Below, in pieces: positions 28,249 through 37,816 of a DNA stretch of 64,000 nt. This stretch comes from Sulfuritalea sp. Its GTDB lineage: Bacteria; Pseudomonadota; Gammaproteobacteria; Burkholderiales; Rhodocyclaceae. Where the stretch lies: positions 1-64,000 of the forward strand of contig JADJFK010000003.1 in the NCBI GenBank assembly GCA_016708585.1, read 5' to 3'. Position numbers and translations under genes: made by a program. Position 1 is the stretch's first letter, and every line of letters begins with the position of its first letter. The notes under the pieces are model-generated. The model was not told where the DNA came from. It saw only the letters and a list, made by a program, of their open reading frames with translations, and did no database searches.

Positions 28249-28989
28249 ATGTTGCGAGTGGCACTGGTAACCGGAGGAATGGGCGGTCTTGGCGAAGCGA
28301 TCTGCATCAAGCTGGCGGCACTTGGCTACAAGGTGGTCACCACCTACAGCCCGAGCAACACCAAGGCGCAGGAATGGCTGCGCACCATGAACGACATGGG
28401 CTACGGCTTCAAGGCCTATCCTTGCGACGTTGCCGATTTCGATTCGTGCAAGGCGTGCGTCGCGGATGTGGTGAAGGATGTCGGCCCGGTGGAAGTGCTG
28501 GTAAACAATGCCGGCATCACCCGCGACATGACGTTCAAGAAAATGGGCAAGGCCGACTGGGATGCGGTAATCCACACCAACCTCGATTCAGCCTTCAACA
28601 TGACCAAGCAGGTGATGGACGGCATGATGGAACGCGGCTGGGGTCGCGTCATCAACATCTCCTCGGTGAACGGGCAGAAGGGCGCCTTCGGCCAGACCAA
28701 CTATGCCGCGGCCAAGGCCGGCATGCACGGCTTCACCAAGGCGCTGGCGCTGGAAGTGGCGAAAAAGGGCGTCACGGTGAACACCATCTCGCCGGGCTAC
28801 ATCGGCACCAAGATGGTCATGGCGATCCCGCAGGAAGTGCTCGACAGCAAGATCCTGCCGCAGATTCCGCAGTCGCGCCTGGGCAAGCCGGAGGAAGTCG
28901 CCGGCCTGGTGGCCTACCTGTCGTCCGAGGAAGCGGCGTTCGTAACCGGCGCCAACATATCCATCAACGGCGGTCAGCACATGTACTGA
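28249..28989 (+). CDS. phaB: Acetoacetyl-CoA reductase, copy 1
   Basis: NADPH-dependent short-chain dehydrogenase that gives (R)-3-hydroxybutyryl-CoA. The cofactor loop is VTGGMGGLGEAICIKLAAL, LVNNAGITRD is the NNAG motif, INISSVNGQKGAFGQTNYAA holds the catalytic Ser and Tyr (YAAAKAG) and ISPGYIGTKM follows. 246 residues. GAGAGGAGAAG precedes the ATG. It is about 60% alike by eye to the next gene, so the pair is a tandem duplication. Confidence 0.93.
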   Translation: MLRVALVTGGMGGLGEAICIKLAALGYKVVTTYSPSNTKAQEWLRTMNDMGYGFKAYPCDVADFDSCKACVADVVKDVGPVEVLVNNAGITRDMTFKKMGKADWDAVIHTNLDSAFNMTKQVMDGMMERGWGRVINISSVNGQKGAFGQTNYAAAKAGMHGFTKALALEVAKKGVTVNTISPGYIGTKMVMAIPQEVLDSKILPQIPQSRLGKPEEVAGLVAYLSSEEAAFVTGANISINGGQHMY

Positions 28990-29026
28990 CCGCCTCCGGG
29001 TGGGGCGCCGGACTTGCAGCCGGCTC

Positions 29027-29049
29027 TCCGTTCGGAGCAGGGTTTTTTC
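29027..29049 (+). terminator. Weak terminator between the two phaB genes
   Basis: CTCCG and CGGAG (5-bp stem, 2-base loop) followed by CAGGGTTTTTTCG. It may attenuate, not stop, read-through to the second phaB. Confidence 0.4.
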
Positions 29050-29069
29050 GTATCAAAGGGAGCAGCAAA

Positions 29070-29813
29070 ATGAAAAAGAAAGTGGCATTGGTGACGGGCG
29101 CCATGGGCGGCCTGGGAACGGCAATCTGCAAGGCCTTTGCCAACGACGGCTACCAGGTGGTGGCCGCCTATCACCCGCAATTCGACAACAAGGACGAGTG
29201 GCTGAAGGAAATGGAGGCCGCCGGATACAAGGATATCTTCTGCGTTTCGGGCGACGTGTCCAAGCTCGAGGACTGCCAGGCGATGGTCGCTGAAGCCGAA
29301 GCCAAGGCGGGTCCCATCGACATCCTGGTGAACAACGCCGGCATCACGCGCGACAAGTTTTTCTCCAAGATGGAGCGGGACCAGTGGGATGCGGTGATCG
29401 ACACCAATCTCTCCAGTTTGTTCAACACGACCAAGCAGGTCTCGGCGAAGATGGTCGAGCGCGGATGGGGGCGCATCATCAACATCTCCTCGGTGAATGG
29501 CGTCAAGGGGCAGGCGGGACAGGCCAACTACTCGGCGGCGAAGGCCGGCGTGATCGGCTTCACCAAGGCGCTGGCCCAGGAACTGGCGGCCAAGGGTGTC
29601 ACCGTCAATGCCGTCGCACCGGGCTACGTCGCGACCAGGATGGTGATGGCGATCCGCGAGGACATCCTCAAGGGCATCGTCGATACCATTCCGATGAAGC
29701 GCCTTTGCAAGCCCGAGGAAATCGGCGGAATCTGTTCCTATCTGGCCTCCGATCTCGCCGGCTACATGACGGGCGCGACGCTGAACATCAATGGCGGACT
29801 GCATTTCAGCTGA
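29070..29813 (+). CDS. phaB: Acetoacetyl-CoA reductase, copy 2
   Basis: Second short-chain dehydrogenase with the same motifs: VTGAMGGLGTAICKAFAND, LVNNAGITRDKFF, INISSVNGVKGQAGQANYSA with the catalytic Tyr in YSAAKAG, and VAPGYVATRMVMAI. 247 residues. AAAGGGAG precedes the ATG. The N-terminal cofactor half and the lid differ most from copy 1, so NADH/NADPH or chain-length preference may differ; this cannot be settled by eye. Confidence 0.92.
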   Translation: MKKKVALVTGAMGGLGTAICKAFANDGYQVVAAYHPQFDNKDEWLKEMEAAGYKDIFCVSGDVSKLEDCQAMVAEAEAKAGPIDILVNNAGITRDKFFSKMERDQWDAVIDTNLSSLFNTTKQVSAKMVERGWGRIINISSVNGVKGQAGQANYSAAKAGVIGFTKALAQELAAKGVTVNAVAPGYVATRMVMAIREDILKGIVDTIPMKRLCKPEEIGGICSYLASDLAGYMTGATLNINGGLHFS

Positions 29814-29834
29814 TTTGCCGCATCGCAGGTCGAT

Positions 29835-29855
29835 CCCTCCGCCAGTGGCGGAGGG
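29835..29855 (+). terminator. Strong hairpin after phaB copy 2
   Basis: CCCTCCGCC and GGCGGAGGG form a perfect 9-bp stem with loop AGT. No T-run follows, so it may act as an RNA-stability element or Rho-dependent stop. Confidence 0.5.
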
Positions 29856-29904
29856 CAAGGCCGACGGCATGGAGTAGTACCACGGTTTCATGGAGGAAGT
29901 GACA

Positions 29905-30456
29905 ATGGCCGCACAGAGCCGACTCATCAAGAAATACCCGAACCGCCGCCTGTATGACACGCGCACCAGCACCTACATCACGCTGGCCGACGTGAAGCAG
30001 CTGGTTTTGTCGCACGAGGCCTTCCAGGTCGTCGACGCGAAGTCAGGCGAGGATCTGACGCGCGCGATCCTGTTGCAGGTCATCCTCGAAGAAGAGGCCG
30101 GCGGCGCGCCGATGTTCTCCTCCGAACTGCTCTCGCAGATGATCCGCTTCTACGGCAATGCGATGCAGGGCATGATGGGTACCTACATTGCCGACAACAT
30201 CCGGTCCTTCACCGAAATCCAGGCCAAGCTCAAGGAGCAGGCCAAGGGGCTGTATGGCGAGACCGCGGGCGACAGCCAGGATCTGTGGGCGCAGTTCCTC
30301 AAGTACCAGGGGCCTGCCATGCAGCACATGATGGGCGCTTACGTCGAGCAAAGCCAGAAGATGTTCCAGCAGATGCAGGAAACCATGCAGGAACAGACGC
30401 GCAAGATTTTCCCCGGAATTTACGTCGTGCCCGAGGACAAGGGCGAGAAAAAGTAG
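29905..30456 (+). CDS. phaR: Polyhydroxyalkanoate synthesis repressor PhaR
   Basis: DNA-binding sensor of PHA granules that represses phasin and pha genes. The N-terminal PHB_acc_N domain is clear: [20 protein letters not shown], then LADVKQLV. The middle domain ([20 protein letters not shown]) and an amphipathic C-terminus rich in Gln/Met ([17 protein letters not shown]), the PHA-binding side, follow. 183 residues. GGAGGAAG is placed for the ATG at 29905, which is why the start at 29890 is not used. Confidence 0.93.
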   Translation: MAAQSRLIKKYPNRRLYDTRTSTYITLADVKQLVLSHEAFQVVDAKSGEDLTRAILLQVILEEEAGGAPMFSSELLSQMIRFYGNAMQGMMGTYIADNIRSFTEIQAKLKEQAKGLYGETAGDSQDLWAQFLKYQGPAMQHMMGAYVEQSQKMFQQMQETMQEQTRKIFPGIYVVPEDKGEKK

Positions 30457-30460
30457 GGCC

Positions 30461-31810
30461 TTGGTGACGCGACGACCCGCCCGCGCGCCGACCGTCGGCT
30501 TCGTGTCGCTGGGCTGCCCCAAGGCGGCGTCCGACGCGGAACAGATCCTGACCCGGCTGCGCGCCGAGGGTTATGAAATCTCCGGCACTTATGACGGTGC
30601 CGACCTCGTGGTGGTCAATACCTGCGGCTTCATCGATGCCGCGGTCGAGGAATCGCTCGACGCCATCGGCGAAGCGCTGGCGGAAAACGGCAAGGTCATC
30701 GTCACCGGCTGCCTCGGCGCCAGGAAGGACGCGGCGGGGAATGAAATCGTGCGCAACGTGCATCCGAAGGTGCTCGCCGTCACCGGTCCGCATGCCACCC
30801 GGGAAGTGATGGAGGCAGTGCATGCGCACCTGCCTCCCGCGCATGATCCCTTCGTCGACCTGGTGCCGCCGCAGGGCATCCGCCTGACGCCCGACCATTA
30901 TGCCTACCTGAAGATTTCCGAAGGCTGCAACCACCGCTGCACCTTCTGCATCATTCCCTCGTTGCGCGGCGACCTGGTGTCGCGCCCGATCGGCGAAGTA
31001 CTGCGCGAGGCCGAGGTGCTGGCCGCGGCCGGCGTCAGGGAACTGCTGGTGATTTCGCAGGACACCAGCGCCTACGGCGTCGACGTCAAGTACCGCACCG
31101 GCTTCCATGACGGGCGGCCGGTGAAGACGCGGCTGCTCGAGTTGTGCCGCGAACTGGGCAAGCTCGGACTCTGGGTGCGCCTGCACTACGTCTATCCCTA
31201 CCCCAGCGTCGACGACCTGATCCCGCTGATGGCGGAAGGAAAGATACTTCCCTACCTCGACGTGCCCTTCCAGCACGCCAGCCCGCGCATCCTCAAGCTG
31301 ATGAAGCGCCCGGCGTCCGCCGAGAAGGTGCTCGACCGCATTGCCGCCTGGCGCCGCGAAGTGCCGGACCTGGCGATCCGTTCCACCTTCATCACCGGTT
31401 TTCCCGGCGAGACCGAGGCCGAGTTCAACGAACTGCTGGATTTCCTCGACGAGGCGCAACTCGACCGCGTCGGCGCCTTTTCCTATTCGCCGGTCGAAGG
31501 CGCCGGCGCCAATACGCTGCCCGGCGCCCTGCCCGATGCCGTGCGCGAAGAGCGCAAGGCGCGCCTGCTGCGCCACCAGGAAGACATTTCCACCCAGCGC
31601 CTGGAACGCATGATCGGCCGCCGCATCCAGGTGCTGGTGGACGATATCGACGAGGACGGCGCCATCGCCCGCTCCCGGGGCGATGCACCGGACGTCGATG
31701 GCCTGGTATACATCAGCGATGGCCAAGACCTGGATATCGGCGAATTTGCCGAAGTCAGCGTCATCGATTGCGACGTGCACGACTTGTACGCAACAATTGC
31801 CGTACCGTGA
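30461..31810 (+). CDS. rimO: Ribosomal protein S12 methylthiotransferase
   Basis: Radical-SAM enzyme that methylthiolates Asp89 of S12. Its N-terminal UPF0004 domain binds one cluster through Cys in [18 protein letters not shown] and VTGCLGAR. The radical-SAM triad is [19 protein letters not shown], and a C-terminal TRAM domain begins near [16 protein letters not shown]. About 449 residues. The start is TTG at 30461 or GTG at 30464; no ATG lies near and the RBS does not decide. It ends with a TGA inside a copy of the 25-bp repeat. Confidence 0.93.
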   Translation: MVTRRPARAPTVGFVSLGCPKAASDAEQILTRLRAEGYEISGTYDGADLVVVNTCGFIDAAVEESLDAIGEALAENGKVIVTGCLGARKDAAGNEIVRNVHPKVLAVTGPHATREVMEAVHAHLPPAHDPFVDLVPPQGIRLTPDHYAYLKISEGCNHRCTFCIIPSLRGDLVSRPIGEVLREAEVLAAAGVRELLVISQDTSAYGVDVKYRTGFHDGRPVKTRLLELCRELGKLGLWVRLHYVYPYPSVDDLIPLMAEGKILPYLDVPFQHASPRILKLMKRPASAEKVLDRIAAWRREVPDLAIRSTFITGFPGETEAEFNELLDFLDEAQLDRVGAFSYSPVEGAGANTLPGALPDAVREERKARLLRHQEDISTQRLERMIGRRIQVLVDDIDEDGAIARSRGDAPDVDGLVYISDGQDLDIGEFAEVSVIDCDVHDLYATIAVP

Positions 31811-31822
31811 GCGCCGACTTTC
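31799..31822 (-). repeat. 25-bp dispersed repeat, copy 7 (rimO/glcD junction)
   Basis: On the minus strand: GAAAGTCGGCGC, then TCACGGT, then ACGGC. It spans the rimO stop and the GTG start of the next gene. Confidence 0.6.
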
Positions 31823-33207
31823 TTGATGGCCTGCGCGCCATCGTCGGCGCGACTCGCGTACTGACCGGCGCTGAAGACGTCGCGCCCTTTTGCACCGACT
31901 GGCGCGGCCGCTACACCGGCGCGGCATCGTGTATCGTGCTGCCCGGGACCGCGGACGAAGTCGCCGCCGTGGTGCGCACATGCGCCGCGGCCGGCGTTGC
32001 CATGGTGCCGCAGGGCGGCAACACGGGACTATGCGGTGGCGCCACGCCGATTGGCGGCGAGGTGGTGGTGGTGGCGCTGACGCGCCTGAACCGCATCCGC
32101 GCCATCGACGCGGACAACAACTCGATCACCGTCGAGGCCGGCTGTACCCTGCATGTGGTGCAGGAGGCGGCGCACGCCGCCGACAGGCTGTTTCCGCTTT
32201 CGCTCGCCGCCGAGGGCAGCGCCACCATCGGCGGCAACCTCGCCACCAATGCCGGCGGCGTCCAGGTGCTGCGCTACGGTAACGCGCGCGAACTGACCCT
32301 GGGCCTGGAAGTGGTGCTGGCCGACGGCCGCATCTGGAACGGCCTGCGTGCCCTGCGCAAGGATAATACCGGCTATGACCTCAAGCACCTGTTCATAGGC
32401 GCCGAAGGCACGCTGGGGCTGATTACCGCAGCGACCCTGAAGCTGTTCCCGCGGCCGCGGGCGCGGGCCACGGCCTGGGTCGCGGTGCCGGGGCCGGCGG
32501 CTGCCGTGGCCTTGCTCGGCCGTTTGCGCGATGCCGCCGGCGACAACGTTACGGCCTTCGAGATCATCGGCCGCCCGGCGCTGGATCTTGTTCTCAAGCA
32601 CATTCCCGGGGCGCGCGACCCGTTATCCGGCAAGCCGGCCTGGCAGGTGCTGGTCGAATTGTCCGGCGCGCGGGCCGACCTCGCGGCAACGCTGGAATCG
32701 GCGTTGGCCGATGCGGTCGCGGACGGCCTGGCCGCCGATGCCGTGCTTGCCGCCAGCGAGGCGCAGGCTGCCGCGCTGTGGGCCTTGCGCGAGAATATCT
32801 CCGAAGCGCAGAAAATCGAGGGTGTCTCGATCAAGCACGACATCGCCGTGCCGGTCTCGCGCATCGCCGAATTCATCGCCCGCGCCGATGCAGCCCTGGC
32901 GGCGGCATTTCCCGGCGTGCGCATCGTCTGCTTCGGCCACATCGGCGACGGCAACCTGCACTACAACCAGTCCCGGGCCGAGGCCGAATCCAACGCGGAG
33001 TTCATCGCCCGGACCGGAGCCGTGAATCGCGTCGTGCACGACCTGGTGCATGAGCTGGGCGGCTCGATCTCGGCCGAACACGGGCTCGGCCAGCTCAAAC
33101 GCGAGGAAATCCTGCGTTACAAGAGCGGCATCGAGATGGACATGATGCGCGCCGTCAAGCGGGCGCTCGATCCGCGCGGCCTGATGAACCCCGGAAAGCT
33201 GCTGTAG
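31807..33207 (+). CDS. FAD-linked D-2-hydroxyacid dehydrogenase (GlcD/D-2-HGDH-like)
   Basis: Flavoprotein of the vanillyl-alcohol-oxidase/PCMH superfamily oxidising D-2-hydroxyacids such as D-lactate, glycolate or D-2-hydroxyglutarate. The FAD domain has [40 protein letters not shown] and [12 protein letters not shown]. The C-terminal substrate domain has [24 protein letters not shown] with metal-binding His, and [11 protein letters not shown]. 466 residues. The start is GTG at 31807, overlapping the rimO stop (GTGA). No glcE/glcF genes follow, which favours a stand-alone enzyme. Confidence 0.88.
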   Translation: MSADFLDGLRAIVGATRVLTGAEDVAPFCTDWRGRYTGAASCIVLPGTADEVAAVVRTCAAAGVAMVPQGGNTGLCGGATPIGGEVVVVALTRLNRIRAIDADNNSITVEAGCTLHVVQEAAHAADRLFPLSLAAEGSATIGGNLATNAGGVQVLRYGNARELTLGLEVVLADGRIWNGLRALRKDNTGYDLKHLFIGAEGTLGLITAATLKLFPRPRARATAWVAVPGPAAAVALLGRLRDAAGDNVTAFEIIGRPALDLVLKHIPGARDPLSGKPAWQVLVELSGARADLAATLESALADAVADGLAADAVLAASEAQAAALWALRENISEAQKIEGVSIKHDIAVPVSRIAEFIARADAALAAAFPGVRIVCFGHIGDGNLHYNQSRAEAESNAEFIARTGAVNRVVHDLVHELGGSISAEHGLGQLKREEILRYKSGIEMDMMRAVKRALDPRGLMNPGKLL

Positions 33208-33223
33208 TTTTCACTTTCAGGGC

Positions 33224-33252
33224 TTTACACGGGGGGCCCGCATCCCTATAAT
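33224..33252 (+). promoter_or_regulatory. Promoter of the tRNA-Ala/tRNA-Glu unit
   Basis: TTTACA (33224-33229), 17-bp spacer, TATAAT (33247-33252); the first tRNA starts 15 bp downstream. Confidence 0.85.
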
Positions 33253-33266
33253 GCGCGCTCTCTTGT

Positions 33267-33342
<76 letters not shown>

Positions 33343-33350
33343 AACGATAT

Positions 33351-33426
33351 GTCCCTATCGTCTAGAGGCCTAGGACAATACCCTTTCACGGTATGAACCG
33401 GGGTTCGAATCCCCGTGGGGACGCCA
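33351..33426 (+). tRNA. tRNA-Glu (TTC anticodon)
   Basis: 76 bases from GTCCCTATCGTCTAGAGG to GGGGACGCCA. Anticodon loop CTTTCAC; T-arm GGTTCGAATCC; CCA is encoded. Eight bases separate it from tRNA-Ala. Confidence 0.96.
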
Positions 33427-33434
33427 GCTTCAAC

Positions 33435-33473
33435 GACAGCGCCACGCCTTGCAACCCGAGGCGTGGCGCTGTC
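33435..33473 (+). terminator. Terminator hairpin after the tRNA pair
   Basis: GACAGCGCCACGCC (33435-33448) and GGCGTGGCGCTGTC (33460-33473) form a perfect 14-bp stem, followed by GCTTTGC. Confidence 0.75.
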
Positions 33474-33660
33474 GCTTTGCGGCAGAGCAGCCGTTAGCGC
33501 GGGTCAATACGAGACCGAAAATTGGCTTGACCGCGGAAGGATCGGTGGAGATACTCGCTGCCATGCAACTGCCAATCCTTTCTTTCACCCTGCCTGTGGA
33601 TGCCGGTTTCGCACTGTTCTGCAACCTCGACCGGGTCGTCTGACGCTGGGACCGCCAACC

Positions 33661-35331
33661 ATGAAGATTGCTTCCATGCTGCGCACCCTGGGTTGCCTGT
33701 TGCTCCTGACCGGCAGCCTGTGGTCGATGGCTGCAGAGGGTGCCGCGCTGGTAGCGACCTCGAACACGCGGGTTGGCTCCGCTCCGGCGGATCTGGTGGT
33801 GTTCAATCGCTACGTGACCACGTTTCGCGCGGATTTTCTCGGCATATCGCCCGCGGAACGGGCCGAGCGCGCGCGCGGTGTTCTGCAGACGCTCGCCTAC
33901 GATACCGAAGCGAAGGTGGCAGTCACATCCATCGACCAAGGCAAAAAAATCACCATCGACGGGCGTTACATCTTCATTCTCATTCCGGGTGACGTTGATC
34001 CGCTGGGCCAGGAGTCGATCGACGAAACTGCCGCAGCGGCCGCCGAGCGTTTGAAACAGGCCGTCGCCGAAACGCAGGAGGCGCGCAGCTTCGATAACCT
34101 GCTTTGGTCCTTGGCTGCGGGAGCCATTGCAACCCTGGTCTGGCTGGCCCTGCTGTGGGGCTTGGCGCGGCTCCACCGCCGGCTGGTGCGAGTTGTCGTC
34201 CGGCTTGCTGCGAGCAAGGCGCCCAGCCTGGAACTGGGCGGCATCGTCCTGCTCGACCAGCGGCATGTCTTTCCGATGGTGCGGCGCTTCGTCGGCGCGC
34301 TGCGTTGGCTGCTGGTGGCGATCTTCAGCTATGAATGGCTAAGCTTCATGCTCTCGCGCTTTCCCTATACCCGTCCCTGGGGGGAACGCCTGAACGGCTA
34401 TCTGATCGGTGTCGTGGTCGACATCCTGCAGGCCATCGTCAGCGCCATCCCTGGCCTCGGCGTCGCCATTGCCATCTTTTTCATCGCACGTTCGCTGATC
34501 GGCCTCGCCGAGGGATTTCTGGATCGGCTCGCCGTCGGCGGAGAGCCGCCGCGCTGGCTGGATGCCGAAGCCATGCCGACTACCCGCCGCCTGATGGCGA
34601 TGGTCGTCTGGCTGTTCGCCCTGGCGATGGCCTATCCTTACCTGCCGGGCGCCGAGACCGAGGCCTTCAAGGGCTTGTCGGTGCTGCTCGGCCTGATGGT
34701 TTCGCTCGGTGCGTCGAGCCTGGTCGGCCAGGCCGCGGCCGGATTGATCGTGACCTATACGCGAACGGTCCGCATGGGCGAGTATGTCCGTGTCGGGGAA
34801 TACGAAGGCACCGTCACCGAACTGGGTATCTTCAATACCCGGATCCGCACCGGAACCGGCCAGGAACTGGCCTTGCCGAATTCGCTGATCACCGGCACGG
34901 TCACCCAGAACTATTCGCGTGTGGTGCAGGGACGTGGTTTCGTCGTCGATACCAAGGTCACGATCGGCTATGACACGCCCTGGCGCCAGGTCGAGGCGAT
35001 GCTGATCGAAGCCGCGCGGCGCACGCCCGGCATCCTGCGGGAGCCGGCGCCGCACGTGTTCCAGACCGCGCTGTCGGATTATTACCCGGAGTACCTGCTG
35101 GTCGCCCAGGCCACGGCCATGAAGGCGAAACCGCGCGCCGAAACCATGACCGAGCTGCACAGGAACATCCAGGATGTATTCAACGAGCATGGCGTGCAGA
35201 TCATGTCGCCGCACTACATGACAGACCCTGCCGAGGCCAAGGTGGTACCGCCGCAGCGCTGGTACGAGCCCCCGGCGACAAGGGATGCCGCCGGGGCCGG
35301 AACCGGGGGCCCGGTTCCTCCGCCAGCCTGA
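33661..35331 (+). CDS. Large MscS-family channel with periplasmic domain
   Basis: 556 residues. A signal peptide (MLRTLGCLLLLTGSLWSMAA) and a periplasmic domain of ~130 residues precede the membrane part, as in the YbiO/MscM-like channels. Hydrophobic helices follow near residues 150, 220, 265 and 320. The pore region is LSVLLGLMVSLGASSLVGQA with AAGLIVTYTRTVRMGEYVRV. EYEGTVTELGIFNTRIRTGT is the beta domain. A Pro-rich C-terminus ends it. The second MscS channel in the window. A gap of 187 bp after the tRNA terminator holds its promoter. Confidence 0.9.
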   Translation: MKIASMLRTLGCLLLLTGSLWSMAAEGAALVATSNTRVGSAPADLVVFNRYVTTFRADFLGISPAERAERARGVLQTLAYDTEAKVAVTSIDQGKKITIDGRYIFILIPGDVDPLGQESIDETAAAAAERLKQAVAETQEARSFDNLLWSLAAGAIATLVWLALLWGLARLHRRLVRVVVRLAASKAPSLELGGIVLLDQRHVFPMVRRFVGALRWLLVAIFSYEWLSFMLSRFPYTRPWGERLNGYLIGVVVDILQAIVSAIPGLGVAIAIFFIARSLIGLAEGFLDRLAVGGEPPRWLDAEAMPTTRRLMAMVVWLFALAMAYPYLPGAETEAFKGLSVLLGLMVSLGASSLVGQAAAGLIVTYTRTVRMGEYVRVGEYEGTVTELGIFNTRIRTGTGQELALPNSLITGTVTQNYSRVVQGRGFVVDTKVTIGYDTPWRQVEAMLIEAARRTPGILREPAPHVFQTALSDYYPEYLLVAQATAMKAKPRAETMTELHRNIQDVFNEHGVQIMSPHYMTDPAEAKVVPPQRWYEPPATRDAAGAGTGGPVPPPA

Positions 35332-35456
35332 AGCGCGGGTTTGCCACAAAAGCTCCGCTAGGGCCGGTGGCGCGTATTGCCGAGGTCCGTCATGAGCCCG
35401 GTTTTTTCCATGTTAGTATTTCGCTTCGATTTTATTTCCGCCATCATGGAGCACGC

Positions 35457-36773
35457 ATGACGACTCATTTACCTGCCAAGAGTTCCACCCGTAGGGAAGG
35501 CCACGCCTTCCGGCTGGCCACCATTGCGGCATTTCTTGCCGTGATGTTCGCGCCAACCGCGCAGGCTCAGGCCCCCGCTGCAACTGCCAGTGTGGCGGCG
35601 GCGCCGAATCCTGCCGAACTCGAGAAACTGGTCGACCGGATCGCGCTGTATCCCGATGACCTGGTCACCATCATCCTGCCGGCGTCGACCAGTCCCCTGC
35701 AGATCGTTCAGGCGGATCGCTACCTGGAAAAGCGCAAGAAGGATCCGAAGCTGCCGCTCGACGACAAGTGGGACGATCCGGTGAAGTCGCTGCTCAACTA
35801 TCCCGAAGTCGTCAAGATGATGAGCAACGATCTCGACTGGACCTCCGCTTTGGGAGAGGCGGTAGTCGCCAACCAGGGTGCGGTGCTCGAAGCGGTGCAG
35901 GCCTTCCGGCGCAAGACGCAGGCGGCCGGCAACCTCAAGTCCGACGCCAAGCAGGTCGTCGTGGTCGAGAAGGAGATCATCAAGATCGTCCCCGCCGATC
36001 CGCAGGTGATCTACGTGCCGCAGTACAACCCGAGCACCGTGGTGGTCTATGGCGGCTATTCGTCGTGGGGCTACTATCCGGCGCCCTATCCGGTTTATTA
36101 CTATCCCTATCCGCCCGGCGCGGCCCTGGCCACCGGCCTGATCTGGGGCGCCGCCATCGGCGCGGCATGGAGCGGCAACCATTACGGCTGGGGCGGTAAC
36201 AACGACATCAACATCAACAACAGTACCAACATCAGCGGCGGCGGAAATACCGTCAATCGGCCTGGTTCCGGTACCGGTGCGGGGCAGCGGCCTGGTGCAG
36301 GCACCGGCAGGCCGGGCCAGCAGCCAGCCGGTGGTTCAAGCAAGTGGCAGTCTAACAAGAAGCCGGGCCAGGTCAGCAGTTCCGTCGGCAAGACGCCGTC
36401 GTCCGGCGGGCGAGTCGGTAATGCAGGCGCTTCAGCTGGCGGCGGCGGGGTCGGCGGAGGGTCTCGTCCCTCGACGCAGCCTGCCGGTGGCGGACGTGAT
36501 TACGGTGGTGGTGGACGCGATTCCGGCGGCGGCGCTTTCGGCGGTAGCAGCGCATCGGGTCGGCAGACGCAGATGGACAGCTCGCGCGGTGCCTCGAGCC
36601 GCAGTTCGATGTCGGGCGGCGGCAGTTACGGCGGTTCCCGTGCCGGCGGCGGTTATAGCGGTGGCGGCGGCGCACGGGCAGTGGTGGCGGTGGCGGTGGT
36701 GCCCGTGCCGGTGGTGGTGGTCGTGGCGGCGGCGGTGGTGGCCGTGGCGGCGGCGGACGACGCTAGGAGCTGA
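35457..36773 (+). CDS. DUF3300 exported protein with Gly-rich tail (frameshift near C-terminus)
   Basis: Signal peptide (FRLATIAAFLAVMFAPTAQA), then a DUF3300 domain at residues ~45-200: LEKLVDRIALYPDDLVTIIL, VQADRYLEKRKKDPKLP, and IIKIVPADPQVIYVPQYNP. A Tyr/Pro-rich stretch and a long Gly/Ser-rich tail follow. After YSGGGGARA the frame turns into Val/Ala repeats (VVAVAVVPVPVVVVVAAAVV), which is unlikely. One base later the same DNA reads Gly/Arg repeats and ends at the TAG at 36764. So a single-base indel near 36670 is likely. DUF3300 and DUF2950 genes are often neighbours; function is unknown. Confidence 0.8.
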   Translation: MTTHLPAKSSTRREGHAFRLATIAAFLAVMFAPTAQAQAPAATASVAAAPNPAELEKLVDRIALYPDDLVTIILPASTSPLQIVQADRYLEKRKKDPKLPLDDKWDDPVKSLLNYPEVVKMMSNDLDWTSALGEAVVANQGAVLEAVQAFRRKTQAAGNLKSDAKQVVVVEKEIIKIVPADPQVIYVPQYNPSTVVVYGGYSSWGYYPAPYPVYYYPYPPGAALATGLIWGAAIGAAWSGNHYGWGGNNDININNSTNISGGGNTVNRPGSGTGAGQRPGAGTGRPGQQPAGGSSKWQSNKKPGQVSSSVGKTPSSGGRVGNAGASAGGGGVGGGSRPSTQPAGGGRDYGGGGRDSGGGAFGGSSASGRQTQMDSSRGASSRSSMSGGGSYGGSRAGGGYSGGGGARAVVAVAVVPVPVVVVVAAAVVAVAAADDARS

Positions 36774-36775
36774 CC

Positions 36776-37744
36776 ATGAATCTCATGCCTGCAATCAACA
36801 TTGTGATGACACCCATGAACTTATTTGCTGGAATCAAGGCCGGCTTGCGCCGGCTGGCACTGATCTTCTTGCTGGTCTTGCCCCTGGCTGCCACGGCTGT
36901 CGAGCAGCGGACCTTCGCCACACCGGAGGCGGCGGTCGATGCCCTGCTGGCGGCCCTCAAGGCCAAGGACGAAGCGGCGCTTACGGCGATTTTCGGCGAC
37001 AAGCACAAGGAGATGATCGCCAGCGGCGATGCGGCGCAGAATGCCGCCGATCGCGCGAAGGCGGCCGAGGCGTTGGCCGCGTTCCGCGTGCTCGACAGTC
37101 GCGGCGAGGATCGTCGCGTGCTGCTGATGGGCGTCAATGCCTGGCCAATGCCGATCCCGCTGGTGAGGAAGGGCGGCGTTTGGCGCTTCGCCACCGAGGA
37201 GGGGGTTGAGGAACTGATCAACCGTCGCATCGGCGGTAACGAAAACAGTGCCATCGAAGTCCTGCATGCCTATCTCGACGCCCAACGCCAATATGCATCG
37301 GTCGATCGCGATGGCGATGGTGTGCTGCAGTATGCGCAGAAGCTCGCCAGCACGGAGGGCAAGCAGGATGGCCTCTACTGGCCGGCCGATCCCGCCAAAG
37401 GCGAGGAAGAAAGCCCCTTCGGACCCCTGATCGCGGCCAGTTCGGCGTATCTCAAGGGTCACGTAAAGGGCGATCCCTTCCGCGGCTACCATTTCCGCAT
37501 CCTGACCCGGCAGGGCAAGAGCGCAGCCGGCGGGGCTTACAACTACGTCATCAACGGTCGCATGATCGCCGGTTTCGCCATGGTCGCCTATCCGCACGAC
37601 TACGGCACGACCGGGGTGATGAGCTTCATCGTCAGCCACAACGGCAAGATCTACCAGAAGGATCTTGGCGAGAATTCCGCAAAACTCGGCGCCGCGATGA
37701 GCAGTTTCGACCCGGGCCCCGGCTGGAAGGAAGTCGCTCCCTGA
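36776..37744 (+). CDS. DUF2950 exported protein
   Basis: 322 residues. A signal peptide (residues ~22-42, LALIFLLVLPLAATAVEQR) and a DUF2950 domain over most of the rest: FATPEAAVDALLAALKAKDE, NRRIGGNENSAIEVLHAYLD, QYASVDRDGDGVLQYAQKL, and FRGYHFRILTRQGKSAAGGA with YVINGRMIAGFAMVAYPHDY. DRDGDGVLQY resembles a calcium-binding loop. Several Met codons could start it (36776, 36785, 36806, 36812); the upstream ORF ends 2 bp before. Probably periplasmic; role unknown. Confidence 0.82.
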   Translation: MNLMPAINIVMTPMNLFAGIKAGLRRLALIFLLVLPLAATAVEQRTFATPEAAVDALLAALKAKDEAALTAIFGDKHKEMIASGDAAQNAADRAKAAEALAAFRVLDSRGEDRRVLLMGVNAWPMPIPLVRKGGVWRFATEEGVEELINRRIGGNENSAIEVLHAYLDAQRQYASVDRDGDGVLQYAQKLASTEGKQDGLYWPADPAKGEEESPFGPLIAASSAYLKGHVKGDPFRGYHFRILTRQGKSAAGGAYNYVINGRMIAGFAMVAYPHDYGTTGVMSFIVSHNGKIYQKDLGENSAKLGAAMSSFDPGPGWKEVAP

Positions 37745-37755
37745 GCCGGGTTCGA

Positions 37756-37785
37756 CCTGCCGGGCGCCGCTCGGCGCCCGGCAGG
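37756..37785 (+). terminator. Hairpin after DUF2950 gene
   Basis: CCTGCCGGGCGCCG and CGGCGCCCGGCAGG form a perfect 14-bp stem with loop CT; only GTAGAAGTCAGGTTTT follows. Confidence 0.65.
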
Positions 37786-37816
37786 GTAGAAGTCAGGTTT
37801 TAACCCGGTGAATGCT

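Noticed and set aside
30299..31981. 560-codon open frame opposite rimO
   Set aside because: Same reason: antisense shadow of a conserved radical-SAM gene.
33427..33660. Short ORF (33449-33643) after the tRNAs
   Set aside because: It overlaps the terminator hairpin and has no conserved features or RBS.
36440..36760. GGT/GGC-rich tract as a tandem repeat or CRISPR-like array
   Set aside because: Units are irregular and encode the Gly-rich tail of the DUF3300 protein; no spacers.
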